From contig WNNJ02000295.1 of the NCBI GenBank assembly GCA_012934845.2, positions 1-64,000 on the forward strand: DNA of 64,000 nucleotides. Reading direction: 5' to 3'. The notes beneath the pieces are model-generated. The model saw only the letters and a program-made list of their open reading frames with translations, was not told where the DNA came from and made no database searches. The stretch's first letter is position 1. Every line of letters starts with the position of its first letter. The stretch comes from Pomphorhynchus laevis. Lineage: Eukaryota > Acanthocephala > Palaeacanthocephala > Echinorhynchida > Pomphorhynchidae. The position numbers were made by a program, and so were the translations under genes. Shown one piece after another: positions 11,440 through 24,136 of this stretch.

Positions 11440-12990
11440 TGAAAGATTCGTTGATTGCCGTCTGCTATTACTCTATTGCATCCAGCAGTACGTGGGAACT
11501 GACACAGATGAGGCATAGTGATGACGAAACGGAATTCGTCATTATTTCGCGTCGGCCTTATATGATTACTAAAAAATTGACGTGAAACGGTATCAACATT
11601 TGAGGTTAGTAGTAAGCCAATATTAAAAAACCTTGCGCTGGCATTTGCTAGTTGTTGTGCAAATGATTCAAGTTGGTGAAGCTATTGTTGTGCTCATTCA
11701 GCAATCTAGATTATGTTAGTGTAAATTTTTCACTAAGTTATTCTAGTGCTAATTTATCACTAAATGATGCTACTAGAGATTTTCTAGTACATCATGCACT
11801 TGAATCATTCGTTTATTGCCGTCTGCCAGTGTTCCTCTGCATCCAGCTGTGGGAGAGAACTGGCACTTTTTAGTCATGGTTATGACGAAACGGCATATTT
11901 CATTCATTCGCTTATTTAATTACGAAAAAGTTCAAGCGGAATCGTATCATAATTTGAGAATAAAAGTGAGCCGATATTAAGATACCTTGCGCTGGAATTT
12001 GCCAGTGGTTGTGCAAATGATTCAATTTGGTGAAGCTATTGATAATGTTACTATAGATTTTCTAGTACATCATGCACTTGATTCATTCATTGTGTGCCGT
12101 CTGCTAGTTCTCCTCTGCATCCAGCAGGGGGAGGAAGCTAGCACTGATGAGTCATAGTGGTGACGAGACGACACTCGTCATTCTTTTGCGTCGGGCTCAT
12201 ATGATTACTAAAACATTCACGCGGAATGGTATCATCTGCGTGAATTAGAAGAGAATTATTTGAGATTACAAGTAAGCCGATATAAAGAAACCTTGCGCTG
12301 GCATTTGCCAGTGCTTGTGTAAATGATCCAATTTAGTAAAGATACTGTAGTGCAAACTCAGCGCTCAAGATGATTTAATCAGGGATTTTCTAGTATATCA
12401 CACACTTGATTTCTTTGTTGGTGCTGTTTGCTAGTCTTTCTCTGCATCCAGCAGTGAGAGGGAACTACCACCGATGAGTCATAGCGATGGCGAAACGCCA
12501 TTCGTCATTCGTTGGCGTCGGGCTCATATGATTACAAAAAATTCATGCGAAATGGTATCGATTAGAAGTAAGCCGATATTAAGGTACCTAGCGCTGGCAT
12601 TCGATAGTGCTTGTGCAAATAATCCTATTTGGTAAAGCTATTGTAGTGCTAATTCAGCACTCTAGATGATGTAACTAGAGATTTTCTAGTACATCATGCA
12701 CTTTATTCAATCGTTGATTGCCGTTTGCTAGTCCTCCTCTCTCTATTCAGCAGTGGGATAAAACTGTCACTGTTGAGTCATAGTGATGACGAAAAGGAAT
12801 TCGTCATTCTTTCGCGTCAGGATTATATGATTACAAAAAATTTACTTGGAATGGTATTATCATTTGAGATAAGAAGTAAGACAATATAAGGATATCTTGC
12901 GATGGCATTTGCCCGTGCTTGTGCTAATGATTCAATTTGGTGAAGCTATTGTAGTGCTAATTTAGCACTCTAGATGATGTTACTAGAGAT
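11440..12990 (+). repeat. SatHH array, block 3 (plus orientation)
   Basis: About five monomers. A head-to-head junction with block 2 lies near 11420-11440. The monomer with GATGGCGAAACGCC near 12487 belongs to the double-change subtype described in the findings. Confidence 0.9.
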
Positions 12991-12999
12991 AGTAACATC
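12976..12999. other. Perfect 9-bp inverted repeat at the block 3/block 4 junction
   Basis: GATGTTACT, spacer AGAGAT, AGTAACATC. It marks the point where the satellite turns from plus to minus orientation. The left arm is normal satellite sequence and the right arm its reverse complement, so the junction itself creates the hairpin. Confidence 0.85.
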
Positions 13000-13024
13000 A
13001 AAGATATAGTGTAATATATATAAC

Positions 13025-14000
13025 AGATAGATATAGTTTAACCAAATTGGATTATTAGCACAAGCAATGGCAAATGCCAGCGTAAAGTATCTCATTATCG
13101 CCTTACTTCTAATCTCAAATGATGATATTATTCCGAGTAAATGTTTTAGTAATCCTAGATGGCCCGACGCCAAATGGTGATGGTAAGTCATAGTGATGAC
13201 AAATGCCGTTTTGTCATCATTATGACTCATCATTGGCAGTTTCTTCTTACTGATAAATGCAAATAAAGACTAGCAGACGGCAATCAACGAATGAATCAAA
13301 CGCATGATGTACTAAAAAATCTTTAGTCACATCATCTAGATTTCTGAATTAGCACTACAACAGCTTCACCAAATTGGATCATTAGCAAAAGCACTAGCAA
13401 GTGTCAGCGCATGGTATCCTTATATCGGCTTACTTATAATCTCAAATGATGATTATATTTTCCGTAAATTTTTTAGTAATCATAGTAGTTCGACGCGAAA
13501 AAATGTCGAATGCCGTTTCGTCATCATTATGACTTCACAGTGCTAGTTCTCTTTTACTGTTTGATGCAGATAAATACTAGCAGACGGCAATCAACGAATG
13601 AATCAAGTGCATGTTTAAACGAAAAATCTCTAGTAACATAATCTAGAGTGCTGAATTGGCACTACAATAGCTTACCTAATTGGATCATTAGCACAAGAAC
13701 TGGCAAATGCCAGCGCAAAGAATCTCAATATCGGCTTACTTCTAATCTCAAATGATGATACCATTCATCGTGAATGTGTTACTAATAAGTTATGTCCGAC
13801 GCGAAAGAATGACAATTGGGGTTTCGTCATTACTGTGACTCACTAATAGCAGTTTTCTCCCACTGCTGGATGCAGATAAAGACTAGCAGACGGCAATCAA
13901 CGAATGAATCAAATGCATGATATACTAGAAAATCTCTAGTAACATCATCTAGAGTTCTGAATTAGCACTACAACAGCTTCACCAAATTGATTTATTAGCA
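13025..14000 (-). repeat. SatHH array, block 4 (minus orientation)
   Basis: About three inverted monomers, ending where a Naiad-type PLE is inserted. A short AT-rich stretch (13000-13030) at the left junction matches neither orientation. Confidence 0.9.
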
Positions 14001-14233
14001 AATTAAATCAGCTAACTGAGTTTACGTATTTAATATAATTAAAAAATAAACAGAACATAATAATGCTAATCCAAAATTTAATTATTTAATAATAAAATAA
14101 ATAATTGTTTCAAGATTTTGTATAATTTAAATCAAGTTAAAATAAAAAATTGAAATTTAAAATAAACGTCATTTTTATGAATTGACTAATAAATAACAGA
14201 CGTTGTATCAGAATAAGAATTAGAGGTCATCAG

Positions 14234-14296
14234 GAGGAACTGCTATGCTATCAGGTTTCGGCCCCTAACTCCTCTACCCAACATAGCAGCGGGGCC
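14234..14296 (-). other. Naiad 3' pseudoknot-like fold, copy N1
   Basis: Same interleaved inverted repeats as described at 44976-45038 (GGCCCC/GGGGCC, CTGCTATG/CATAGCAG, GAGGA/TCCTC), read on the minus strand. Confidence 0.6.
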
Positions 14297-14363
14297 AAAT
14301 ACATGCTAATGATGTATTTCCTCTGAAATAACTATCTAGTATCTTATTCTAATACAAAGTATA

Positions 14364-14950
14364 TTATTTATTATCCATCCATAAAAATTTGCCACTAAAG
14401 AGTTTTAATTTATTTTTTATATTATTGTGTTGATTTATATATTTTACTATTTTCTGCTTGATGTTATTTTTATAGTAACCTAGTTTAAAATATGTACCTA
14501 TTAAATTATTTAAATGATTTTGACGAAAGTCAATATCATTACATATTGTTGAAATTCTTAAAATTTCATTATTTAATGTATTATATTTTATATTAAATGG
14601 TTGCATGAATGCTCATGCAAAAATATGTTTCTTTTAAATTTAAAAATGTCATCTTTACGATATAAATTAATAGTAGTTTTAGTTAATGTTAATTTAATGT
14701 TCATATCTAGATATACACCTTCTTTATCAATAATATTAGTTTTGTTAAGAATAAGGCTTTCTGGATAAATTTGTTCACTAATTGAATAAAAATTATTAGA
14801 ATTTAATACACATATATTATCAATGTATCGAAACATATATTTCATAAATTTATATTTTTTAGATTTAGTTTTTACACAGTTATGAACAAATTCATATTCT
14901 ATAAAGCTTAAAAACAAGTCAGCTTTAATTGGGCTACTATTACCACCCAT
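14364..14950 (-). pseudogene. Naiad N1 RT C-terminal half
   Basis: Two overlapping minus-strand frames (14588-14950 and 14364-14606). The first starts at the MGGNSSP motif and has the catalytic box as YIDN, then DKEGVYLDMNIKLTLTKT. The second carries the C-terminal thumb ending in GKFLWMDNK. Both match the long frame at 42509-44908 closely. Further upstream, RT pieces continue to 15719 without a long open frame. Confidence 0.85.
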
Positions 14951-15719
14951 TGGAACACCTTTTATTTGTCTAAATATAATGCCCCTACTTTTAAATAATT
15001 TTGATTTATCAAAATATTTAAGGATTCTATTAATTCAATTTTATCCATATATTTATATTTATTTGATAGTTTAATTTTTGTTAGATAGGCTTTATAATCA
15101 TTATAACATATATATGTATATCTTTTTCCGAATATAAGATTAATTAATTTTACTAACGCTTCTTTAATATCTACTAAATCTAGATTTGTATAAAGCGTAC
15201 TAAAATCGTATGTATTTATATTTTGAAAATTTATTCCTTTTGTCTGTTCTCAAAATTCTCTTGTAGAATTAATACTGAAATAGTAATTTATACCAGTATT
15301 AATTTCGATTACCTTGCAATATTTTTTAAAGTGTGCTTTTATTACTTAAAGTATTATATTCATATATACAGAAAGTGGTTTTAATGTACATTTATACGCA
15401 CTACATATGAACCTAGGTTTTCTTGGATTTTTATGTAATTTTGGATTCCAATTTAATTTAGGTATAGTTTTATTATCTAATTCAACCTTTTACCCTTTTT
15501 ATCCATTACAGAACAGTGACTTGTAATAATTGTTTCTAAACTCAACTCACTACGTTCATATGTTGGATTTACATTTAAATTATTAGAATTAACCTCTTTC
15601 ACTAGTATATCATAATAAAGCTTTTTGCATATGAAGACAAAGTTATTACTAGCTTTATCAATAGTTGTTATTATATAGTTATCCTTTAATTTAGTAAGTT
15701 CTTAATACATATCTTTATA

Positions 15720-17180
15720 AATGAATGAAAAGCACCTTTTCATCGGCATACTTCTAATCTTTAATGATGATACAGTGACGCGTGAATTTTTTAGTAATCA
15801 TATAATCCCGACGCTAAAGAATGACGAATGCCGTTTTGTCATAACTATGATACATCAGTGCCAGTACCCTCCCACCGCTGAATGCTGAGGATGACTAGCA
15901 GACGGCAATTTACGAATGAAACAAGTGCATGTTGTAGTAGAAAATCTCTAGTAACATCATCTGGAGTGCTGAATTAGCACTACAATAGCTCACCTTATCG
16001 GATCAATAGCACATTTGAATTTGCAAATTTCAGGGCAAAAAATCATAATATCGGCTTACTTCTAATCTTAAATGATGATACCATTCTTCGTGAATTTTTT
16101 AGTAAATATATAAGCTTGGAGCAAAGAATGACGAATGCTGTTTCGTCATCACTATGACCCATTATTGTCAGTTTCCTCCCACTGCTGGATCAGATAAAGA
16201 CGAGCAGACGGCAATCAACTAATGAATCAAGTTCATGTTGTACTAGAAACACTCTGGTAACATCATTTAAAGTGCTGAATTTGAACTACAATATCCCTAC
16301 CCGCATTAAATCATAAGCACAAGCACTGGCAGATGCAAGCGCAAGGCATCTTAATATCGGCTTAAGTAAATCTTAAACGATGATAATATTCCGTGTAAAT
16401 TTTTTAGTAATCATATAAGCTTGAAGCGAAAGAATGACGAATGCTGTTTCGTCATCACTATGACACATCATTGGCAGATTCCTTCCACTGATGGATGCAG
16501 ATAAAGACAAGCAGACGGCAATCAACAAACGAATCAAGTTCATGTTGTACTAGAAACACTCTGGTAACATCATTTAAAGTGCTGAATTTGAACTACAATA
16601 GTTCCACCCGTATTAAATCATCAGCACAAACACTGGCAGATGCAAGCGCAAGGCATCTTAATATCGACTTACGTAAATCTCAAACGATGATAATATTCTG
16701 CGTAAATATATTAGTTATCATATAAGCATGACGCGAAAGTACGACAAATGCCAATTCGTCATCACTATGACTCATTAATGGAAGTTTCGTCCCACTGCTG
16801 GATGCAGATAAAGACTAGCAGACGGCAATCAACGAATGAATCAAACGCATTATGTCCTAGAAAATCTCTAGTAATATCATCTAGCGTTCTGAATAAGCAC
16901 TACAACAGCTTCACTAAATTGGATTATAAGCAAAATCAAGGGCAAGTGCCAGCGCAAGGTATCTTAATATCGGCTTACTTTAATCTCCAATGATGATATT
17001 ATTCCGCGTGAATTTTTTAGTAATCATATTAGCCCGACGCGAAAAAATGTTAATGCTGTTGCGTAATCAATATAACTTATCAGTGCTAGTTCCCTGTCAC
17101 TGCTGGATGCAGAGGTATACTAGCGGACGGCAATCAACGAATGAATCAAGTGCAAGATGTCCTAGAAAATCTCTAGTAAT
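15720..17180 (-). repeat. SatHH array, block 5 (minus orientation)
   Basis: About five inverted monomers resuming after Naiad N1. Neighbouring units around 16140-16740 are much more alike than average (shared AACACTCTGGTAACATCATT), suggesting a recent local duplication. Confidence 0.9.
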
Positions 17181-17690
17181 GGTTTTTTCATCACTTGATA
17201 AAAAAGTTGTTGATTAAATCTACTTACAATCTAAAATAAATACAAGCTCAAACACACACTAAAGCAATCAACGAAACCCAAATTGAAACAAGTAAACTTA
17301 AAAGCCAGTTCACACACATACAATTTGAACTTGGGGACCAAAAGTGCAATCATCAAATCACCATAACAGAACAGTCTTCGAATAAGCGATGCTGCCATTG
17401 TAATGGTCAAACAGCTGTTTGTAAGGGCTGTGTGTGCGTTTGAAATGGTAAGCAATGCATTAATTGTTGTACACACCGATGCTTAAATCGAGAACGATTG
17501 ATTATATCCAATCAATTTAACGACAAACATACAGTCAAATTCCCAACACAATATTCGAACAACGATGAACTGGGAATGACAGTAAACGCCGTGGAGACCA
17601 TCTCAATCGAAATGAAGTGTACTACGGATAATTGCAACGTGTATTCAACGGTAATCCTTTCGAGAAGGATTACCTTCTCGGAAGGATTTA
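17181..17690 (+). pseudogene. Cysteine-rich coding scrap of unknown origin between satellite blocks
   Basis: One plus-strand frame runs from about 17250 to 17690 with a single stop (TGA near 17438). It reads with ordinary amino-acid composition: a hydrophilic part (INETQIETSKLK), then KRCCHCNGQTAVCKGCVCV, the stop, NGKQCINCCTHRC and LNRE. The C-x2-C-x8-C-x2-C-x-C ... C-x2-C spacing looks like a small zinc- or disulphide-bound motif. I do not recognise the protein. No stop-free start is evident, and satellite lies on both sides. It could be part of a retroelement ORF or a captured host exon. Confidence 0.45.
17650..17674. other. Perfect 10-bp inverted repeat at the satellite junction
   Basis: GGTAATCCTT, spacer TCGAG, AAGGATTACC, followed by a partial third copy (TTCTCGGAAGGATT). 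It lies at the right edge of the coding scrap, just before SatHH resumes. Confidence 0.8.
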
Positions 17691-20600
17691 ATAATGCACT
17701 TGATTCATTCGTTGATTGCCGTATGCTTGTCCAACTCCTCATTCAGCAGTGAAAGAGATCTGCTACTGATGAGTCATATTGATGACGAAACGACATTCGT
17801 CATTCTTTCGCGTCGGGCTTATATGATTACTAGAAAAATTCACGCAGGATTATATCATCATTTAAGATTAGACGTAAGCCGATATAAAGATACCTTGCGC
17901 TGGCATTTGCAAGTGCTTGTGCAAATGTTCCAATTTGGTAAAGCTATTGAAGTGCTAATTCAGCACAAATGAAGATGTAACTAGATATTTTATAGTACAT
18001 CATGCACTTGATTTATTTGTTGATTGCCGTCTGTTAGTACTCCTATGCATTCAGCAGTGTGAAAAAACAGGCACTGATGAGTCATTTTGATGACAAAACG
18101 GCATTCGTCATTCTTTCCCGTTGGGCTTATATTATTACTAAAGAATTCACGCGGAATAATATCATCATTTAAGATTAGAAGTAAGCAGATATTAAGATAG
18201 CTTGTAGTGGCATTTCCAAGTGCTTGTGCTAATAATCCAATTTGGTGAAGCTGTTGTAGTTCTAATTCAGCACTCTAGATTATGTTATTAGAAATTTTCT
18301 AGTACATCTTGCACTTGATTCATTCGTTTATTGCCGTCTGCTGGTCCTCCTCTTTATCCAGCAGTGGAAAGAAACTGTCAATGATGAGTCATAGTGACGA
18401 CGAAACGGCCATCGTAATTCTTTCGCGTCGGGCTTATATGATTAATAATAAAAATTCATTCGGAATAGGATCATCATTTGAGATTTGAAATATGCCGATA
18501 TTAAGATACCTTGAGCTGGAATTTGCCAGTACTTGTGCTAATAATCCAATTTGATGAAATGTATGTGCTAGAGATGTTCTAGTACATAATGCACTTGATT
18601 CATTTCTTAATTGCTGTATGCTTGACCTCCTCTGCATCCAGCAGTGGAAGGGATCTGGTACAGATGAGTCATAGTGATAACAAAATGGCATTTGTCATTC
18701 TTCGGCGTCGGGCTTATATGATTACTAAAAAATTCACGCGAAGGGTTATCATCATTTGAGATTAGAACTAAGCCGATATTAAAATACCTTGCGCTGACAT
18801 TTGCCAGCGCTAGTGCTAATAATCCAATTTTGTGAAGCTATTGTTGTGCTAATTTATCAATCGTAATGATGTTAATAGAGATTTTCTAGTACATCATGCA
18901 CTTGATTCATATGCTGATTGCTGACTGTGAGACCTCCTGTGCATCCAGCAGTAGCGGTAACTAGCACAGATGAGTCATAGCTATGACGAAACAGCATTCG
19001 ACATTCTTTCGTGTCAGGCTAATATGGTTACTAAAAAATCACGCAGAATGTCATCATCATTTGAGATTAGAAGTAAGCCAATATTAAAATACCTTGCTCT
19101 GGAATATGTTAGTGATTGTGCTAATGATTAAATTTTGTGAAGCTATTGTAGTATAAATGTTTCACTCAAGATGATGTTACAAGAGATTTTCAAGTACATC
19201 ATGCACTTGATTTATTCGTTTATTGCCGTCTGCACGTCCTCATCTGCATCTAGGAGTAAGTTTAAAAACTGGTACGGATTATCATGGTGATGACGAAACG
19301 GCATTCGTCATTTTTTCGCGTCGGGCTCTTATGATTACTGAAAAATTTACGCGGAATAGTATCATCATTTGAGATTGGAAGTAACTCGAAATGAAGATAC
19401 CTTTCACTAGCATTTGATAGAGCTTGTGCTAATAATCCAATTTGTGGAAGCTATTTTAATGCTAATTCAGCACTCCAGGCGATGTTACTAGAGATTTTCC
19501 AGTACATCATGCACTTGATTCATTCGTTGATTGCCGTCTGCTAGTCCTCCTCAGCACTTAGCAGTAGGAGAATTGACACTGACTAGTCATGGTGATGACT
19601 AAAAAGCATTCGTCATACTTTTGCGTCGGGCTTATATAATACTAAAAAATTTAAGCGGAATAGTATTATCATGTGAAATTAGAAGTAAGCCGATATTAAG
19701 ATACGTTGAGCTAGCATTTGCTAGTGCTTGTGCTAATGATCCAATTTAGTGAAGCTATTGTAGTGCTAATTCAGCACTCTAGATTATGTTACAGAGATAT
19801 TCTTGCACATCATGCACTTGAGTCATTCGTTGATTGCCGTCTGCTAGTTCTCATCTGCATCAAGCAGTGGGAGGGAAGTAACACTGATTAGTCATAAAGA
19901 TGATGAAACAGCATTCGTCAAACTTTCGCGTCGGGCTTATATGATTACTAAAAAATATACCCTGAATGGTATCATCATGTGAGATCAGAGGTATGCAGAT
20001 ATTTAGATATCTTGCGCTGGCATTTGCCAGTGCTTGTGCTAATGATCCAATTTAGTGAAGCTATTATTGTGCTAATTTAGCAGTCTGGATGATGTCACTG
20101 TAGATATTCTAACTAGTACATCGTACACTTGATTCATTCGTTGATTGCCGTATTCTTGTCCTTATCTGCTTCCAGCAGTAGGAGGGAAGTGGCGCTGATT
20201 AGTCATGATGATGAGGAAACTGCATTCGTCATTCTTCCGCGTTAAGTTTAAATGATTACTATAAAATTTACGCGGAATGGAATCATCATTTGAGATTAGA
20301 GTTTACCTGAAATGAAGGTACCTTTCGCTGCCATTTGATAGAGCTTGTGCTAATGATACAATTCTGTGAAGCTATTGTAGTGCTAATTCAGCACTCTAGA
20401 TTACGTAATTAGAAATTTTCTAGTACATCATATACTTGATTCATTCGTTGATTGCCTTCTGCTAGTCTTCCTCTGCATCCAGCAGTGGGAAGGAACTAAG
20501 ACTGATGAGTCATAGTGATGGCGTAACGAAATTCGTCATTCTTTCGCGACGGGCTAATATGATTACAAAAAATTCAAGCGAAATTGTATCATCATATGAG

Positions 20601-22860
20601 ATTAGATGTAAGCCGATATTAAGATACCTTGCTCAGGGATTTGCCAGTTCTTTCGCTAATGATCCAAATTGCTAAAGCTGTTGTAGTGCTAATTCAGCAC
20701 TCTAGATGATTTAACTAGAGATTTTCTCGTACATCTTGCACTTGATTCATTCGTTTATTGCCGTCTGATAGACCTACTCTGCATCCAGCAGTAGGAGGGA
20801 ATTTGCACAGATGAGTCATAGTGATGACGAAACGGCATTCATAATTTTTTTTGAGTCGGCCTTATATGATCACTTAAAAGTTCACGCAAAATGGTATCAA
20901 CATTTGATACCGGCGCTGACATTTGCCAGTGCATTTGCTAATGATCCAATTTTGTGATGCTATTGTAGTATAAATATATCCCTCTAGGTGATGTTACTAG
21001 AAATTTTATAGTACATCATGCACTTGATTTATTCTTCAATTGCCGTCTGCTATTTCTCCTCTGCATCCAGCAGTGAGAGAGAACTGGCACGGGTTATCAT
21101 GGTGATGACGAAACGGCATTCGTCATTCTTTCGCGTCGGGCTTATAGGATTACTAAAAAATTTATGCAAAGTGGTGTCATCATTTGAGATTAGAAGTAAC
21201 ACGAAATTAAAGTACATTTCGTTTGCATTTGCCTGCACTTTTGCTAATAACCAATTTGGTGAAGCTATTGTAATGCTAATTCAGCACTCTAGATGATATT
21301 ACTAGAAATTTTCTAGTATATCATGCACTTAATTCATTCGTTAATTGCCGTCTGATAGTTCTCATATGTATCCATAAGTAGGATCAAACTGACACTGATG
21401 AGTCATAGTAATGACCAAACGGCATTCGTCATTCTTTCGCGTCCGGCTTATATGATTACTAATGATCCAATTTTGTGAAGGTTTGATAGTGCTAATTTAG
21501 CTCTCTAGATGATGTTAACATAGATTTTCTTGTACATCATGCACTTGATTCTTTCGTTGATTGCCGTCTTTTAGTACTTCCATGCATTCAGCAGTAGGAT
21601 GGAATTGCCATTTACTAGTCATAGTGATGACGAAACGGCATTCGTCATTCTTTCGCGTGGGGACATTATGATTACTAAAAAATTCACGCGGAATTGTATA
21701 ATCATTTGAGATTAGAAGTATGCCGTATTGAGATACCTTGCGATATCATTTGCAAGTGCTTGTGCTAATAATCCAATTTGATGAAGATATTGTAGGGCTA
21801 ATTTAGTACTCTAGATGATGTTACTAGAGATTTTCTAGTACATCATGCAGTTGATTTATTCATAATTACCGTCTGTTGATTGTCCTCTGCATCCAGTAGT
21901 GAATGGGAACTGGCACTGATTAGTCATAGTGATAACGAAACGGCATTTGTCATTCTGTCGCGTTGGGCCTTTAGCATTACTAAATAATTCACGCGGAATT
22001 GTACAATCATTTGAGGTTAGAAGTAAGCCGATATAATCATACACTTGATTTCATCGTTGATTGCCGTCTCCTAGTCATCCTCTACATCCAGCAATGGGAG
22101 ATAACTAGCACGGATGAGTCAAAGTGATGGCGAAACGCCATTCGTCATTCTTTCGCGTAAGGCTTATATGATTACAAAAAATTTCACGCGAAATGGTATC
22201 ATTATTTGAGATTAGAAGTAAGCCGATATTAAGTTACGTTGCGCTGGCATTTGCCAGTGCCTGTGCAAATAATCCAATTTTGTGAAGATATTCTAGTGCT
22301 AATTTATCACTTAAAATGTTACTAGAGAGTTTCTAGTACATCAAGCACATGATTTAGTCGTTGATTGCCGTCTGCTAGTCTTCCTCCGCATCCAGCAGTT
22401 GAATGGAACTGAAACAGATTAGTCATGGTGCTGACGAAACGGCATTTATCATTCTTCCGCGTCAAGTTCATAATATTACTAAAAAATTAGCGGAATTGTA
22501 TCATCGTTTCAGATTAGAAATATGCCGATATTAAGATACCTTGCGCTGGAATTTGTTAGTGCTTGTGTAATGATCCCATTTGGCGAAGCTATTGTTGTGC
22601 TCATTCAGCACTCTAGATCATGTAACTACAGATTTTCTAGTACACCATGCGCTTGATTTATTCGTTGATTGACCTCTGCTAGTCATCCTCTGCATCCAGA
22701 GGGTAAAGATCTGGCACTGAGAAGTCATAGTTATGACAAAACGGCATTGGTCATTATTTCGCGTCGTGTTTATATGATTACTAAAAAAAGTTCACGCAGA
22801 ATGGTATAATCATTAAAGATTAGAAGTAAGCCGATATTACAATACCGTGCGCTGTCATTT
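17691..22860 (+). repeat. SatHH array, block 6 (plus orientation)
   Basis: About 17 monomers with period near 300. Many units carry the hammerhead-like core, for example at 17766. A few are internally deleted, as around 21460-21480 and 22030. The array ends inside the GCTGTCATTT segment, where an old LINE piece begins. Confidence 0.93.
17766..17801 (+). ncRNA. Hammerhead-like core in SatHH (variant loops)
   Basis: CTGATGA, stem II GUCAU-AUUG-AUGAC, GAAA, stem III ACG-ACAUU-CGU, then C. Compared with the monomer at 8319, only loop bases differ, as expected if the paired and core positions are constrained. Confidence 0.55.
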
Positions 22861-22977
22861 TTAGTCGGTATCGAGATCTACCTTGAGGTCTCTTTCCAGA
22901 GAGTCCAGCCTGGAAGCTTTCCGATGAAGGCGATCCCTAGACATCTTCAGAACGTGTCTTGGCCACCTCAGCTGACT

Positions 22978-23241
22978 TTACTCGATGTGGAGAAACAGCG
23001 ACTTTACTTTGGGTCCATAACGGATGACCGAATTCACAACCTTATTTCTAAGGCTAAGACCGGCCACACCGCGAAGGAACCTCATTTCGGTCCCCTGTAT
23101 CCAAGATATTTTCCTTTCGGTTATAACCCAAAGTGCATGACTATAGGTTAAAATAGAAACGTAGATTGCGTGACAAACCGAAAGCGTCGCCCGAAGACTT
23201 AACTTTCGCTTCACTACGACATACCTGTACAAAGAACACAT
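22978..23241 (-). pseudogene. LINE C-terminal domain fragment
   Basis: 87-residue frame: YRYVVVKRKLSLRATLSVCH, TYSHALWVITERK, EMRFLRGVAGLSLRNKV. This is the conserved segment after the RT in the same LINE type. It lies directly downstream of the palm fragment on the minus strand. Confidence 0.75.
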
Positions 23242-23262
23242 TGTTGCGATAATTGCGCAAAT

Positions 23263-23595
23263 CTAATTATCAATCTCCTCGGTGTTCCTGCCGTCCCTCG
23301 AGAGCAATACCCTAAGATACTTGAAATCTTCCACATCAGGAAGAATCCTCCCCCCAATCTGGGTTGACATTGGCACATGAATGGGAGACGACCACATAGA
23401 GACAATCTTTGAGGTACTGACCAAAATTCCTGCGGCTTGGCATTTCATCGTGAATCGTACTAGTAGGCATTGTAAGTCCTCAGGACAAGAAGCCAACGAA
23501 ACAATGTCATCTGCAAAAAGCAGAGATGGTATCCTGATAGAACCGAACTGAAGATCGAAATCCGTCAAAGCAGCCCATCTCGAAATTTTGTCCAC
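23263..23595 (-). pseudogene. LINE RT palm fragment with FADD box
   Basis: 110-residue frame. SIRIPSLLFADDIVSLASC places the two catalytic aspartates, then AGILVSTSKI and DVEDFKYLRVLLS are the usual RT motifs after the palm. It continues in another frame at 22978-23241 with VVVKRKLSLRATLSVC and GLSLRNKV, the C-terminal region. Confidence 0.8.
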
Positions 23596-23854
23596 TTAAA
23601 CAAAGAACAAACCTGGAGACAAAGGACAATCCGGACGAAGTCCAGCGCTTACTAGAAATGATTTAGACTACATGCATAGAACACAAACACAACTCATGCT
23701 TTGTTCATACAGAAAAGTCACAGCTACCCGAAGATAGTGTGGTACTTCATACTCTCTTAGTACCTCCCACAACCTCTATCGCGAAACTCAGTCGAACGCT
23801 TTCTCCAAATCTACAAAACAAATGTAGACAGGTTGAGCGAACCCCTAAAACCGT

Positions 23855-24136
23855 TCAAAGATAGTTGAGAGAAAAAAAGCTGATCTGTAGTTCCACGACC
23901 TGACGAATGCCGTATTTTTCTTCTTGCAATTGTCCCTCAACTACAGGCCGTATCCTTAACTCAAGAATTCTAGCAAATACGTTATCAGTTTGGCTAAGAA
24001 TAGTGATGCCCCGATAATTGAAATACATTCTTCGTTTACCTTTCTTAAAGATCGGTACCACCATCCCAGTTCGCCACTCACTAGGAACCGTGCCCGACTT
24101 CAATGCAACATTGAAGAGCCCTGGTAGACACTGCAT
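23855..24136 (-). pseudogene. LINE RT fingers/palm fragment
   Basis: 93-residue frame beginning MQCLPGLFNVALKSGTVPSE. It contains the W-x-x-G-x-x-VPIFKKG and NYRGI motifs that open a non-LTR RT domain. Further left, motif A (around FVDLEKAFD) is only a decayed trace near 23790-23830. Confidence 0.75.

Larger units (their letters stand above)
14001..15719 (-). mobile_element. Naiad-type PLE, copy N1 (5'-truncated)
   Basis: Minus-strand copy of the AT-rich PLE. It runs from the family's 3' terminal sequence at 14001 back to the region just before the DKG-like box of the RT, where it is cut off at 15719. It is broken in several places. It contains the 3' pseudoknot-like fold at 14234-14296. It shares peculiarities with copy N7 near 60 kb (YIDN in place of YIDD, and the same early end after HEHSCNHLI), so the two are close relatives inserted at different sites. 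SatHH flanks it on both sides. Confidence 0.9.
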
